Assembly (NCBI GenBank): GCA_902617825.1
Contig: CACMYE010000002.1
Coordinates: 1 to 64,000 of the forward strand
DNA: 64,000 nt
DNA from: an uncultured Pelagibacteraceae bacterium
GTDB lineage: Bacteria; Pseudomonadota; Alphaproteobacteria; Pelagibacterales; Pelagibacteraceae
Direction: 5' to 3'
Shown here: positions 40,308 to 49,980 of the stretch, one piece after another
Layout of the letters: the number at the start of each line of letters is the position of its first letter
How positions within the stretch are numbered: position 1 is the first letter of the stretch
Made by a program: the position numbers and the translations under genes
The notes under the pieces: model-generated
The model's database searches: none
What the model was told of the DNA's origin: nothing
Seen by the model: only the letters and a program-made list of their open reading frames with translations

Positions 40308-41189
40308 TTACTTATCTTTCATTCTTTGATTGCAGTAATTTGTATCTGAACATATGAACGATCTATTACCATCATCGTCAGTGATTATTTCATCTAAAAA
40401 ACTATCATTTGATCCACAAATAGAACATTTATGTGGTGCTTTTGAAGGATCAAATGGATAATCTTCAAAATCAAGACTCGTTACTTCAGTATATGGTGGT
40501 ATTGCATAAATTCTTTGTTCTCTACCGGCACCAAACAATTGTATAGCAGGATTGTTATTCATCTTTGGATTATCAAATTTTGGTATAGGCGATGGATCCA
40601 TTATGTATCTATCATTTGTTTTCACTGGATAAGCATATGCGGTTTCTATATGTCCATTTTTAGTGATATCCTCATAAAGCTTAACATGCATAATTCCATA
40701 TTCTGATAAAGCGTGCATTTTTTTTGTCTCTTGATATCTAGGTTCTAGAAAAGCAAGTGGCTCCGGAATTGGAACTTGATAAACAAGTATCTGTTTTTCA
40801 TTTAATTGATTCTCTGGTATTCTATGTCTTGTTTGTATTATTGAAGCATCTCCAGTTGTTTCAGTAGTCTCAATATTTGCTGTTTTTTTAAAAAAATTTC
40901 TTATTGAAACTGCATTAGTAGTATCATCTGCTCCCTGATCAATAACTTTAAGGACATCGTCTGTTGTTAAACAAGATGAAGTTACTTGCACACCGCCTGT
41001 ACCCCATCCGTAAGGCATTGGCATTTCTCTGGATGAAAATGGGACCTGATAACCTGGTATACAAAGAGCTTTGATTAAAGCTCTTCTTATCATTCTTTTT
41101 GTATTTTCGTCTAAATAAGCAAAATTATAAATTTCATCTTGAGCTACAACATTAGCTTTTTTATTTTTAAATTTAAGTACGTTGTTCAT
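40308..41189 (-). CDS. phnJ: C-P lyase core subunit PhnJ (radical SAM)
   Basis: YNFAYLDENTKRMIRRALIKALCIPGYQVPFSSREMPMPYGWGTGG, C-terminal Cys cluster PHKCSICGSNDSFLDE. Confidence 0.97.
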   Translation of the reverse strand: MNNVLKFKNKKANVVAQDEIYNFAYLDENTKRMIRRALIKALCIPGYQVPFSSREMPMPYGWGTGGVQVTSSCLTTDDVLKVIDQGADDTTNAVSIRNFFKKTANIETTETTGDASIIQTRHRIPENQLNEKQILVYQVPIPEPLAFLEPRYQETKKMHALSEYGIMHVKLYEDITKNGHIETAYAYPVKTNDRYIMDPSPIPKFDNPKMNNNPAIQLFGAGREQRIYAIPPYTEVTSLDFEDYPFDPSKAPHKCSICGSNDSFLDEIITDDDGNRSFICSDTNYCNQRMKDK

Positions 41190-42252
41190 TTTTATTATAT
41201 TCTTCTCTAATTTTTCTTACTAAATCCAATTCCGCCTGAAAATCTACATAATGAGGTAATTTGATATGTTCTAAAAAACCAGTAGCTTGAATATTATCAC
41301 AATGTGATATAACAAATTCTTCATTTTGAGCAGCAACACCCAAGTACTCCTCACCAAATTCTTTCCATCTCATTGATCTATCAACCAAAGCCATTGAAAT
41401 TGCTTTTCTCTCTAATTGACCAAAAACTAAACCATATCCACGAGTAAATTGAGCAGGTATTTTTTTACTACCTTTAAATTGGTTTACTGACTCACACTCA
41501 GTAAACATGACATCAGCAATATTTATTTCTATACCTAATTCTGGAATTTCAAATTGAACTTCAACGTAACCAGTTCTTAATTCACCAACAAATGCATGGT
41601 TTCTAGCATACCCTCTCTGTGTTGAGTAAGCTAAACCAAGAAGAAAACCTTCATCTCCTCTTGAAAGAGATTGCAGTCGTTCAGATCTTGTTAAAGGAAA
41701 ATTAATTGGGTTTCTTGTAATATCTTTAGATGTTTTGCCACTAGGTATTTCTTTCTGAATTAATCCTTCTTTATTTAAAAAGCTTAAAACATGGGGGATT
41801 TCTTTATCATCATATTTTTCGATCTTAGCTTTTTCATACTCACCATCAGCAAGAAGTTTGAAGTCAAGTAAACGGTGTGTGTAGTCAAATGTTGGGCCTA
41901 ACTTTTGTTTACCTGGGATATCTTTAAATGTTGCAGATATTCTTCTTAGACATAACATTTTGCTAGTTTCGATAGGTTTGCTTGAACCAATTCTAGGTAA
42001 AGTAGTTCTATAGGCTCTCATTAGGAAAATTGCCTCAATCAAGTCACCTCTAGACTGTTTGATTGCAAGAGCAGACAAATCTTTGTCATATAAAGATCCT
42101 TCTGACATAACTCTATCAACACTTAAAGTTAGTTGTTCACTAATTTGTTTAATATTTAGTTCTGCTATATTTACATCGCCTCTTCTTATTTCAGATAACC
42201 AAGAATGTGCATTATTGATTGCCTTTTCTCCACCTTTTACAGATACATACAT
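41173..42252 (-). CDS. phnI: C-P lyase core subunit PhnI
   Basis: MYVSVKGGEKAINNAHSWL, ALAIKQSRGDLIEAIFLMRAYRTTLPR. Confidence 0.97.
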   Translation of the reverse strand: MYVSVKGGEKAINNAHSWLSEIRRGDVNIAELNIKQISEQLTLSVDRVMSEGSLYDKDLSALAIKQSRGDLIEAIFLMRAYRTTLPRIGSSKPIETSKMLCLRRISATFKDIPGKQKLGPTFDYTHRLLDFKLLADGEYEKAKIEKYDDKEIPHVLSFLNKEGLIQKEIPSGKTSKDITRNPINFPLTRSERLQSLSRGDEGFLLGLAYSTQRGYARNHAFVGELRTGYVEVQFEIPELGIEINIADVMFTECESVNQFKGSKKIPAQFTRGYGLVFGQLERKAISMALVDRSMRWKEFGEEYLGVAAQNEEFVISHCDNIQATGFLEHIKLPHYVDFQAELDLVRKIREEYNKNEQRT

Positions 42253-42253
42253 T

Positions 42254-42808
42254 TTATAGCTCTCCTATTTTTAATGATCTTGGTATTGAATAGAATTTTT
42301 CATTATCAACAAAATAAAAATCAAGTCCTAATGGAAATTGCTGGTTATTTTTTTTTATAATCTCTCTATCAGGTAAAAATATACTTTTAGAACTTTTAAT
42401 ACCAGGACCAGTAATTATGGCATTTGGTTTTTCAAATTGAGACTGGCAAATAATAGTACACGATTGATCAGGATTTTGCTCGTCCCCCTTTTTAAATTCA
42501 CCTAGTGGTAAAAGATCATCCCAAGTACCAATTGCAAAATTTGCATTTTTTTTATCTGTAATGTTTGCACCTGTATTAAATTTAATCCAATCAATAGTTT
42601 CTGAATTATTAATATTACGACCTAAAAAAATATTTGAATAACTGTCACAAAAAGTTTTTATAATAGAGCAACTGGCTGAAAACATGTTCGAAGGCGAATT
42701 TATATTGTCTAATGTTTCGATCGAACCAGGATATGAAGTTGCAAACAAAATACTTCTAAAATAATCAGCACTTGTTTGAGAATTATTTTTTTTAGAAACA
42801 ACTTCCAT
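42254..42808 (-). CDS. phnH: C-P lyase core subunit PhnH
   Basis: Size and position; GPGIKSSKSIFLPD, FPLGLDFYFVD motif. Confidence 0.92.
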   Translation of the reverse strand: MEVVSKKNNSQTSADYFRSILFATSYPGSIETLDNINSPSNMFSASCSIIKTFCDSYSNIFLGRNINNSETIDWIKFNTGANITDKKNANFAIGTWDDLLPLGEFKKGDEQNPDQSCTIICQSQFEKPNAIITGPGIKSSKSIFLPDREIIKKNNQQFPLGLDFYFVDNEKFYSIPRSLKIGEL

Positions 42809-42811
42809 AAC

Positions 42812-43267
42812 TTATTTATCCTCACCTCTTACCAAGGTAAAAAAATCAACCTTAGTAGCTTCTGTTTTAGATAATATTTCATTTCTTTTGTTATTTTTAT
42901 ATTTAATTAATTTATCTATTATATTTCTTTTAATTATTTCTTTTTTTTCAGTTTGCATCAATGCATCACACAAAGCTGCAATTTTGGATTTATATTTATT
43001 TCTACCCTGAACATAACCATGTCCTTGAATTTTTTTATCTAAATTTAATGAACATCTCGTTATAGTTACTTCTCCAACATTAAAATTATCACCTGTGGCG
43101 CCTGCTTTTCCTTGAACCATAATACTGCCAATCTCAGGTTTTCTTAACCAATTATATTCTATTTTCATATTTAAATTATCCCAAAGCGAAATGAGATAAT
43201 TTTCATCTGCTGTTGCTAAATAACTTAACCATTGTTTTCTTGATTCATTTTGCATAATGCTATACAA
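42812..43267 (-). CDS. phnG: C-P lyase core subunit PhnG
   Basis: RKQWLSYLATA, RKPEIGSIMVQGKAGATGDNFNVGEVTITRCSL, GYVQGRNKYKSKIAALCDALMQ. Confidence 0.95.
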   Translation of the reverse strand: MYSIMQNESRKQWLSYLATADENYLISLWDNLNMKIEYNWLRKPEIGSIMVQGKAGATGDNFNVGEVTITRCSLNLDKKIQGHGYVQGRNKYKSKIAALCDALMQTEKKEIIKRNIIDKLIKYKNNKRNEILSKTEATKVDFFTLVRGEDK

Positions 43268-43321
43268 CTAGACAAGTAACAAAATTAAAAAAAATTTCAA
43301 TAAATTATTTATTAAAATTTT

Positions 43322-44032
43322 ATGACAACAAAAGATTTGCTTTGGAAAGAAATATACAATTCAATCAAAAGAGAAATTGTTTTAAACAAGTACAAAATTA
43401 ATAAAAAATTAGATTCCGAAGGTGACTATGCAAAACAATTTAATGTAAATAGACACACGATAAGAAGAGCTTTTAAAGAACTTAAAAATGATAATTTAAT
43501 ATATTCAAAAAGAGGTTTGGGTGTTTTTGTTAAATCATCAAAAATTAGTTATTCAATAAGCAAAAATGTTCGTTTTACTGAAAATATTCTTGAAGAAAAC
43601 AAATCAGCACGAATTGAAATTAAGAGTTTTGATATTGCAGAATGCAATTTATTTGAAAAAAAAGAGTTAGATTTGAAAAAAAATGAAAAAGTGACTAGAA
43701 TAAATAGTATTGGTTATATAAATAACTCTCCTTCAGTGATAACATTTAGATCTATACCACATAAAAGATTTCCAAAATTTATTAATCATTTTGTTAAAAA
43801 ACAGTCTGTAACTAAAACATTTAATTTATTAAATGTTAAAAAAATAATAAGATCTAAAACGTTAATAAACGCAGAAATTTCAGACAAAATAAAATCAAAT
43901 TTTTTAAATATTGATGTTGGAAAACCTTTAATAAAAACAACATCCATTAATGTTGACTTCAACAAAAAACCAATAGAGCTTAGTGAAAGTTATTTTGACG
44001 GGTCTAAAATTCAGATACTTGTTAAAGTTTAG
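43322..44032 (+). CDS. phnF: GntR/HutC-family regulator of phosphonate genes (PhnF-like)
   Basis: N-terminal GntR wHTH (YAKQFNVNRHTIRRAFKELKNDNLIYSKRGLGVFV), C-terminal UTRA-like domain, divergent from phnG. Confidence 0.88.
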   Translation: MTTKDLLWKEIYNSIKREIVLNKYKINKKLDSEGDYAKQFNVNRHTIRRAFKELKNDNLIYSKRGLGVFVKSSKISYSISKNVRFTENILEENKSARIEIKSFDIAECNLFEKKELDLKKNEKVTRINSIGYINNSPSVITFRSIPHKRFPKFINHFVKKQSVTKTFNLLNVKKIIRSKTLINAEISDKIKSNFLNIDVGKPLIKTTSINVDFNKKPIELSESYFDGSKIQILVKV

Positions 44033-44069
44033 ATTGATAAAAAACTAGACTTTCTACTTGAGGTTTTAT

Positions 44070-44087
44070 TTTAACATTTACTAAACA
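44070..44087 (+). promoter_or_regulatory. Putative Pho box upstream of phnC
   Basis: TTTAACA-ttta-CTAAACA, 11-bp period, followed by TATAAA (44093-44098). Confidence 0.45.
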
Positions 44088-44151
44088 AAACTTATAAATT
44101 TTATTAATAAAATTTTAACATTTTCTCAAAAAATGAGATGCATAAATAGGT

Positions 44152-44976
44152 ATGCGAATAAGCAAAATAAATAAATTCTTTGGTAATAATCACGCTGTTA
44201 AAAATGTTTCATTTGAGGTCAATAAACCTCAAATGATAGGAATTATTGGAAGATCAGGTGCAGGTAAATCAACTCTTCTCAGGATCATAAATCGACTCAC
44301 TGATGCAACAGATGGAGAAGTAGAAATCGATGGTCAAAATATATTACAACTAAAAAGCAAAGAAAAAAGATCCTGGCAGAGAAATTGTGCAATGATTTTT
44401 CAACAATTTAACTTAGTACCGAGACTAGATGTATTAACAAATGTCATTTTAGGTAGATTAAATTATCAAGGATCATTTAGAGCATCATTAAAAATGTTTT
44501 CTCGAGATGAGAGAGCTGATGCTTTAATTTTGCTTAACACCCTTGGTATGGCTAATACTGCACTTCAAAGAGCAGAAACTTTATCTGGTGGTCAACAACA
44601 ACGTGTAGCTATATGCAGAGCATTAATGCAAAATCCTAAAATGATTTTGGCAGATGAACCTATAGCATCTTTAGACCCAATGAATGCAAGAATGGTAATG
44701 GAGTCATTAAGAAAAATTCATGATGAAAAAAATTTAACGGTCATTTCAAATCTTCATACCCTAGATACAGCAAAAACCTATTGTGACCGTATTATTGGAA
44801 TGAAAGATGGCGCAATTGTCTTTGATGATTTACCAGAAAAATTATCAGACAAACTTGCAAGAGAAATTTATGGTGCAGAAGCTGATGAAGCTTTTGAACC
44901 ACAAGTAACATCCACTGAGCTTAAAACAAAAAAAAAGATAAATGGAGATGTTGAGAAAGAATTTGCAACTGCATGA
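44152..44976 (+). CDS. phnC: Phosphonate ABC transporter ATP-binding protein PhnC
   Basis: [59 protein letters not shown]. Confidence 0.96.
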   Translation: MRISKINKFFGNNHAVKNVSFEVNKPQMIGIIGRSGAGKSTLLRIINRLTDATDGEVEIDGQNILQLKSKEKRSWQRNCAMIFQQFNLVPRLDVLTNVILGRLNYQGSFRASLKMFSRDERADALILLNTLGMANTALQRAETLSGGQQQRVAICRALMQNPKMILADEPIASLDPMNARMVMESLRKIHDEKNLTVISNLHTLDTAKTYCDRIIGMKDGAIVFDDLPEKLSDKLAREIYGAEADEAFEPQVTSTELKTKKKINGDVEKEFATA

Positions 44977-45042
44977 GATCAATAACTCATCGTTACAAAT
45001 ACAAATAAGTCGAGAGACTAAAATTATAAAAAGGAGATAATT

Positions 45043-45993
45043 ATGTTTAATAAACTAACAAGAGTTATTGCACTTTTAGCTATGGTGTTTTTTTCAACCC
45101 AAGCTAATGCGGTAACTTACACGGGTCCAAAAATGGACTTAAGTAAATATCAACCAGAGTTTAGAGTTGGTTTTTTAGGTGACGAAGCAGCACAAGATAT
45201 TATAGCTAGAAATGAATGTTTCATGCCGTATATCGAAGCCGCTTATGGTGTACCAGCTAAATTTTTTACTTTTAAAGACTACGCTGGAACAATGGAGTCG
45301 ATGCTAGGTGGTAATCTAGATTACACTTGGTTCGGTTCTTCAGGATACGCAGGTATGTATTTAAAAGATCCAACTGCAGTAGTACCAGTACTAACAAGAA
45401 TGCAGCCAACTGGTGATATGGGTTACTACTCTGTTGCAGTAGCAACTAAATCATCTGGAATTAAATCAATGGCAGACCTTAAAGGTAAATCCTTTGGTTG
45501 GGCTGACCCTAACTCTACATCAGGTTTTTTAATTCCGTCAATTGAATTAAAGGCTATGGGTATGGACCCAGATACATATTTTTCAAAAACACAATTTTCT
45601 GGTGGGCATGAAAACAATGTATTAGCGGTAATGAATGGTGATGTCGATGCTGGTGTAACATGGGTATCTGGTGTTGGTAGCTGGGAAGAAGGATATTCGT
45701 CAGGGAATTTAAGAAAAATGGTTGATAAAGGGATTTTAAATATGGACGACATCGTTCAAATTTGGTCTTCAAAATTAATTCCTAATGGTCCAATTGTGAT
45801 GCCTACTTTTTTACCTGTTAGAGCACATCAAGTAATGATTGGAATGAAACAATGGATACACGAAAACGATCCGAAGTGCAGCGAAAACGTTGCAAACGGT
45901 ATTGTTAAAAAATGGGTTCCGGTAGATCATTCTTTTTATGAGTCGGTTGTAGCTGCTAGAAAAGCTAAAATTGAAGCACAAAAAAATAATTAA
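45043..45993 (+). CDS. phnD: Phosphonate ABC transporter substrate-binding protein PhnD
   Basis: Signal peptide; FRVGFLGDEAAQDIIARNECF, LGGNLDYTWFGSSGYAGMY, GKSFGWADPNSTSGFLIP; strong AAGGAG RBS. Confidence 0.95.
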   Translation: MFNKLTRVIALLAMVFFSTQANAVTYTGPKMDLSKYQPEFRVGFLGDEAAQDIIARNECFMPYIEAAYGVPAKFFTFKDYAGTMESMLGGNLDYTWFGSSGYAGMYLKDPTAVVPVLTRMQPTGDMGYYSVAVATKSSGIKSMADLKGKSFGWADPNSTSGFLIPSIELKAMGMDPDTYFSKTQFSGGHENNVLAVMNGDVDAGVTWVSGVGSWEEGYSSGNLRKMVDKGILNMDDIVQIWSSKLIPNGPIVMPTFLPVRAHQVMIGMKQWIHENDPKCSENVANGIVKKWVPVDHSFYESVVAARKAKIEAQKNN

Positions 45994-46006
45994 TTAAGTA
46001 CCCCAT

Positions 46007-46046
46007 TTAGAGGCAAAGACTTAAAATCTTTGCCTCTAATTTTTTT
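46007..46046 (+). terminator. Intrinsic terminator/attenuator between phnD and phnE
   Basis: Perfect 13-bp stem TTAGAGGCAAAGA / TCTTTGCCTCTAA, 7-nt loop, followed by T7. Confidence 0.9.
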
Positions 46047-46059
46047 GGTTTTTAATATT

Positions 46060-46914
46060 ATGTCAAAAGCATTACCAGCAAATTTAGAACAAATTGAAGT
46101 TAATTTAAAAAAATTAACAAACCAGAGAACTAGATCCTCACTATTAGGTATTGCAATTTTAATATTAGTTTTTTTTAGTGGTACCCTAGTATCGTTAGAG
46201 GCAAATGCAGGATCTTTTGGTAGAGGTATAGCTAATTTTTTTAATTATCCAAGAGATTTATTTATTGATACATTTGAGATGGGATGGAAATATTGGCCAA
46301 GAGTTGTAAAATACATACCTGAATTAATTACTACATTAAATATTGCATTATTTTCAACTTCGATCGGATTTGTTTTGGCAGTTATTTTTGCAATCTTCTC
46401 TAGTAGAAATTTAATAAGAAATAAAAGAGTTATTCAATTTACAAAATTTTTTATGGATGTGACAAGATCATTTCCAACATTAATAATAGCAATGGTGTTT
46501 TTATATTTGATGGGTAAATCATCTTTACCAGCAGTGATTGCCATAACAATACATACTGCAGGTGCACTTGGTAAATTATTCACGGAAGCTATAGAAAATT
46601 GTGATGGAAAACCTATTGAGGGTTTAAGTTCTGTTGGTGCGACTTGGACACAAAAAATAAGGTTCTCAGTTCTTCCACAAGTGCTTCCTCTTTTTCTAAG
46701 TTATGGAATTTTAAGATTAGAAATTAATGTTAGAGAATCTACAATATTAGGTTTTGTTGGTGCGGGTGGAATTGGAGAAATGTTAGCAGCTTTAATACAA
46801 TGGAATTATGGAGCTGATGTTTTGGCATGTATGTTCTTGTTGGTTGGTACGATAATTGCATTGGATTATTTATCTGCATATTGGAGACATAATTTAATTG
46901 GAGTAAATCAATGA
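46060..46914 (+). CDS. phnE: Phosphonate ABC transporter permease PhnE (first copy)
   Basis: RSFPTLIIAMVFLYLMG, EAIENCDGKPIEGLSSVGATW, NVRESTILGFVGAGGIGEML; start reset to ATG 46060 because the ORF-track start lies in the terminator. Confidence 0.94.
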   Translation: MSKALPANLEQIEVNLKKLTNQRTRSSLLGIAILILVFFSGTLVSLEANAGSFGRGIANFFNYPRDLFIDTFEMGWKYWPRVVKYIPELITTLNIALFSTSIGFVLAVIFAIFSSRNLIRNKRVIQFTKFFMDVTRSFPTLIIAMVFLYLMGKSSLPAVIAITIHTAGALGKLFTEAIENCDGKPIEGLSSVGATWTQKIRFSVLPQVLPLFLSYGILRLEINVRESTILGFVGAGGIGEMLAALIQWNYGADVLACMFLLVGTIIALDYLSAYWRHNLIGVNQ

Positions 46915-48311
46915 GTTCTAGTTTAGCAATTGAAAGAGATAATATTCGAAAATTATTTCCTGACACATTCAATCAAGCTAGAAAAAGTAGAATAAAAGGT
47001 CAAATAATTTTCTTTCTCATTTTAATATATTTGATAATAGGTTTTTTTACTTTAGATGTTGTGGATATTCCAAAAAAATGGAAGCCACAAAATGCGGCGA
47101 TGTTTGTTTTAGACACATACGCCCACAAAGATCATGTTACTATGAAATGGGAAAATCCTGACGATATTAAAATAGCTTTTGAGGGTAACTATAGAAGTGT
47201 TTATGGAAGAGACAATCTTGATAAATCAATTCCAGAATGGTTTTATAAAAATTCTGATAATATTGGAAATGTCATTGAATTTAATAATGAAGGTAAAGCA
47301 ATATTATACAAAGATAGGGTTGAGATTGTAAATTTCCCTAAATATGAAAGAAATTTTACCATAAAATTAAACACAAATAGTAAACCTTACGTAGTAGGTT
47401 CGGAAGACTTAGCTAAAGATGACTTAAAAGGTTTTAGAATTACAGAAAACAGAGTTGAATTTAGACCAACTTTACATGAGAGAGTTCAGGTATATCCTAA
47501 AAAAGTAGAAATTCATCGTTACAGCATAGGATGGAAATATTTTTGGTTTGATTTCTCAAGTCCCTTAGAACCATATAGCTTTTTCGAAGCATTAGGTTTG
47601 ACTTTTTCTAAAGAAAGAGTTGTTCCTGAAATGTCTAATTTAAAACTTTTCTTAACAGAAATTAAAGACAATGAAGCATTTATGCACGGTAGAGTTTGGT
47701 GGGCAATGCTAGAAACAATAGTTATGGCTGTACTTGGGACAATGTTTGCTACGGTGATGGCTCTGCCCTTGTCATTCCTTGCTGCATACAACGTTACTCC
47801 TATTAAAGCTCTAAGATTTACGTTGAGAAGATTATTTGATACTTTAAGAGGAATAGACTTTTTAATTTGGAGTTTAATATTTTTAAGAGCTTTTGGTCCA
47901 GGACCCTTCACTGGTATTTTTGCAATTGGTTTTACCGATACAGGTACGTTAGGGAAATTGTATTCTGAAGCAATTGAGAATACTGAGAAGAAACAACAAG
48001 AAGGAGTTCAATCTACTGGGGCTAGTAAATTTCTACAACATAGATTTGGTATAATTCCTCAAATACTTCCAATTTTTGTATCTCAATCCTTATACTATTT
48101 AGAGTCAAATACTAGAGGAGCCGTAATTATAGGTGCAATGGGCGCAGGAGGAATTGGTTTACAATTTTTAGGAGCATTAGGTACTGGAAATGATTTTGAA
48201 AATGTTGCCTACATGGCAATATTAGTTTTAGCTGTTGTAATATTTATGGATAGATTATCTGCTTGGCTTAGAAGAATACTAATTGGAACAGATCAATTAA
48301 TTGTAAGATAA
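46911..48311 (+). CDS. phnE: Phosphonate ABC transporter permease PhnE (second copy, with large insert)
   Basis: RGIDFLIWSLIFLRAFGPGPF, EAIENTEKKQQEGVQSTGASK, ESNTRGAVIIGAMGAGGIG; ~200-residue hydrophilic segment after TM1. Confidence 0.93.
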   Translation: MSSSLAIERDNIRKLFPDTFNQARKSRIKGQIIFFLILIYLIIGFFTLDVVDIPKKWKPQNAAMFVLDTYAHKDHVTMKWENPDDIKIAFEGNYRSVYGRDNLDKSIPEWFYKNSDNIGNVIEFNNEGKAILYKDRVEIVNFPKYERNFTIKLNTNSKPYVVGSEDLAKDDLKGFRITENRVEFRPTLHERVQVYPKKVEIHRYSIGWKYFWFDFSSPLEPYSFFEALGLTFSKERVVPEMSNLKLFLTEIKDNEAFMHGRVWWAMLETIVMAVLGTMFATVMALPLSFLAAYNVTPIKALRFTLRRLFDTLRGIDFLIWSLIFLRAFGPGPFTGIFAIGFTDTGTLGKLYSEAIENTEKKQQEGVQSTGASKFLQHRFGIIPQILPIFVSQSLYYLESNTRGAVIIGAMGAGGIGLQFLGALGTGNDFENVAYMAILVLAVVIFMDRLSAWLRRILIGTDQLIVR

Positions 48312-48330
48312 AAAAAAATTAGAAATTATT

Positions 48331-48753
48331 TTACCAAAATTTCCACCATGGTTTTTCTTCATTTGGTGTTTCATTATTTTCAGCAACAATTTTAGTTATG
48401 GATGGATCTTCTCCGTCCACCAATCCTGCACGGGCAGTTGTTTTAGCGTCCTCTAATTTTAGTTTTGCCTCAAAAACTCTATTTTCATTACACAATTTCA
48501 TGCCCTCTTTCATTAATGCTTCTGCCTCAGATGCTTTTTCGGGACTAGATCTTGAAATATCATTTTTAACAGTGGCTCTTAACATAAGTACGCCAGGGTC
48601 TTCACAATTCCCTATTTCATTTTTAAATGTATCCTCAGTATTTTGTGAATAACTACTGCCGGCTTGTTGCTCTGTTATTTTAGCATGATTGTCAGCTTGA
48701 GTAATAGAAATTGTGGATAAAGTTAATATAAATGAAATTAAGATTTTATTCAT
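48331..48753 (-). CDS. Hypothetical secreted protein
   Basis: Signal peptide MNKILISFILTLSTISITQA, ends PWWKFW. Confidence 0.75.
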   Translation of the reverse strand: MNKILISFILTLSTISITQADNHAKITEQQAGSSYSQNTEDTFKNEIGNCEDPGVLMLRATVKNDISRSSPEKASEAEALMKEGMKLCNENRVFEAKLKLEDAKTTARAGLVDGEDPSITKIVAENNETPNEEKPWWKFW

Positions 48754-48774
48754 AATAATCTATTAACTTACTTT

Positions 48775-48792
48775 TGTTAAAAAAATGTTAAA
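48775..48792 (-). promoter_or_regulatory. Putative Pho box upstream of secreted protein gene
   Basis: Minus strand TTTAACA-tttt-TTTAACA, 11-bp period, 22 nt before the start codon. Confidence 0.35.
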
Positions 48793-48807
48793 GAAATAAA
48801 AAATTTT

Positions 48808-49980
48808 GTGAAATATTTGCCAGCATTTTTAATAGGTATATCAGTTACCTTTTGTTACAGCAGTTGTATGTACCTGTTCTCAGCGTTGTTGCTAACTTGG
48901 GAAAATGAACTTGGTATTTCAAGGAATAATTTAACCTTTATTTATTCTCTAGGCTTGGTTGTACATAGTTTATTGTTACCCATTCTTGGTAAGTTTGTTG
49001 ATAAAAATCTTAGTTTTCCTATGATGTGGGTAAGTCCAATATTGCTAGGATTAAGTGTAATCTATCTATCTTTAGTAAACACATACACTGAATTTTTAGT
49101 TGCCTGGATACTTGTAAGTGCAACCTCGGGTGGCTGTCTTTATACGATCCTTTTTAGTGTCATTACTATTAATTTAAAATCAAAGGCCAAAACATCTATT
49201 GCAATAATTACTTTATTTGCTGGATTTGCAAGCACATACACATTTCCTACTGCTACTTATTTAACAGAACAATATGACTGGAGGTTTACTGTATTTATTT
49301 TTGGAATATTAAATATATTGATTAGTTCACCAGCTAATTATTTTGGTTTCAAAAATATAATTCTAAAAGAATTTAAAAAAATTGAAAAGAAAACAGATCA
49401 AAATTCAAAGCTTAAAATAATACTTAAAGATTATAGATTTTGGTTATTTAGTTTTTCATTGTTTGTTATTGGATTTAATATTGGTGCTATTACAACTCAT
49501 GTAATTCCAATGTTGCAGGAAAAAGGGATGAGTCTATCTCAAGCTGTATTGACAGCATCTCTGTTTGGACCAGGACAAGTAATAGGTAGAATTTTAGTTA
49601 TGATATATGGAAGTGATAAGTCAAATTTAAAATTATTTGTAATTTGTTTTTACTCGATGGTAGTTGGAATGATATTTTTATACTTTATAAATATTAATCA
49701 TTACTTAGCATTTTTATTTGTTTTATTTAATAGTTCAGCATATGGCAGTATGGCAATTTTAAAACCTTTGGTTCAAAATGATACTTTTGGCCGAAAAAAC
49801 TTCGGCAATATTCATGGTATTTTAGCTTTACAATATATGATTGGTAGTATTGCTGGTCCATGGATTGGTTCGTTGGTATGGAATGTAGGAGGATATGACT
49901 TGTTAATATTCGTATTTTTTGTTTTAGCAATATTTGGTAACGCGACAGCAATTTTTTTAAACAAAAAAAAGTTTATTTAA
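48808..49980 (+). CDS. MFS transporter
   Basis: About 12 TM segments; GKFVDKNLSFPMM, SLFGPGQVIGRILVMI. Confidence 0.85.
   Translation: MKYLPAFLIGISVTFCYSSCMYLFSALLLTWENELGISRNNLTFIYSLGLVVHSLLLPILGKFVDKNLSFPMMWVSPILLGLSVIYLSLVNTYTEFLVAWILVSATSGGCLYTILFSVITINLKSKAKTSIAIITLFAGFASTYTFPTATYLTEQYDWRFTVFIFGILNILISSPANYFGFKNIILKEFKKIEKKTDQNSKLKIILKDYRFWLFSFSLFVIGFNIGAITTHVIPMLQEKGMSLSQAVLTASLFGPGQVIGRILVMIYGSDKSNLKLFVICFYSMVVGMIFLYFININHYLAFLFVLFNSSAYGSMAILKPLVQNDTFGRKNFGNIHGILALQYMIGSIAGPWIGSLVWNVGGYDLLIFVFFVLAIFGNATAIFLNKKKFI

Noticed and set aside
46030-46059. ORF-track start of phnE
   Set aside because: Initiates at a TTG within the phnD terminator hairpin; ATG at 46060 (MSKALPANLEQ) is more plausible.
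48808-49980. Assignment of the MFS transporter as a phosphonate or phosphite carrier
   Set aside because: Context is suggestive but the sequence shows only a generic MFS fold; substrate cannot be inferred.
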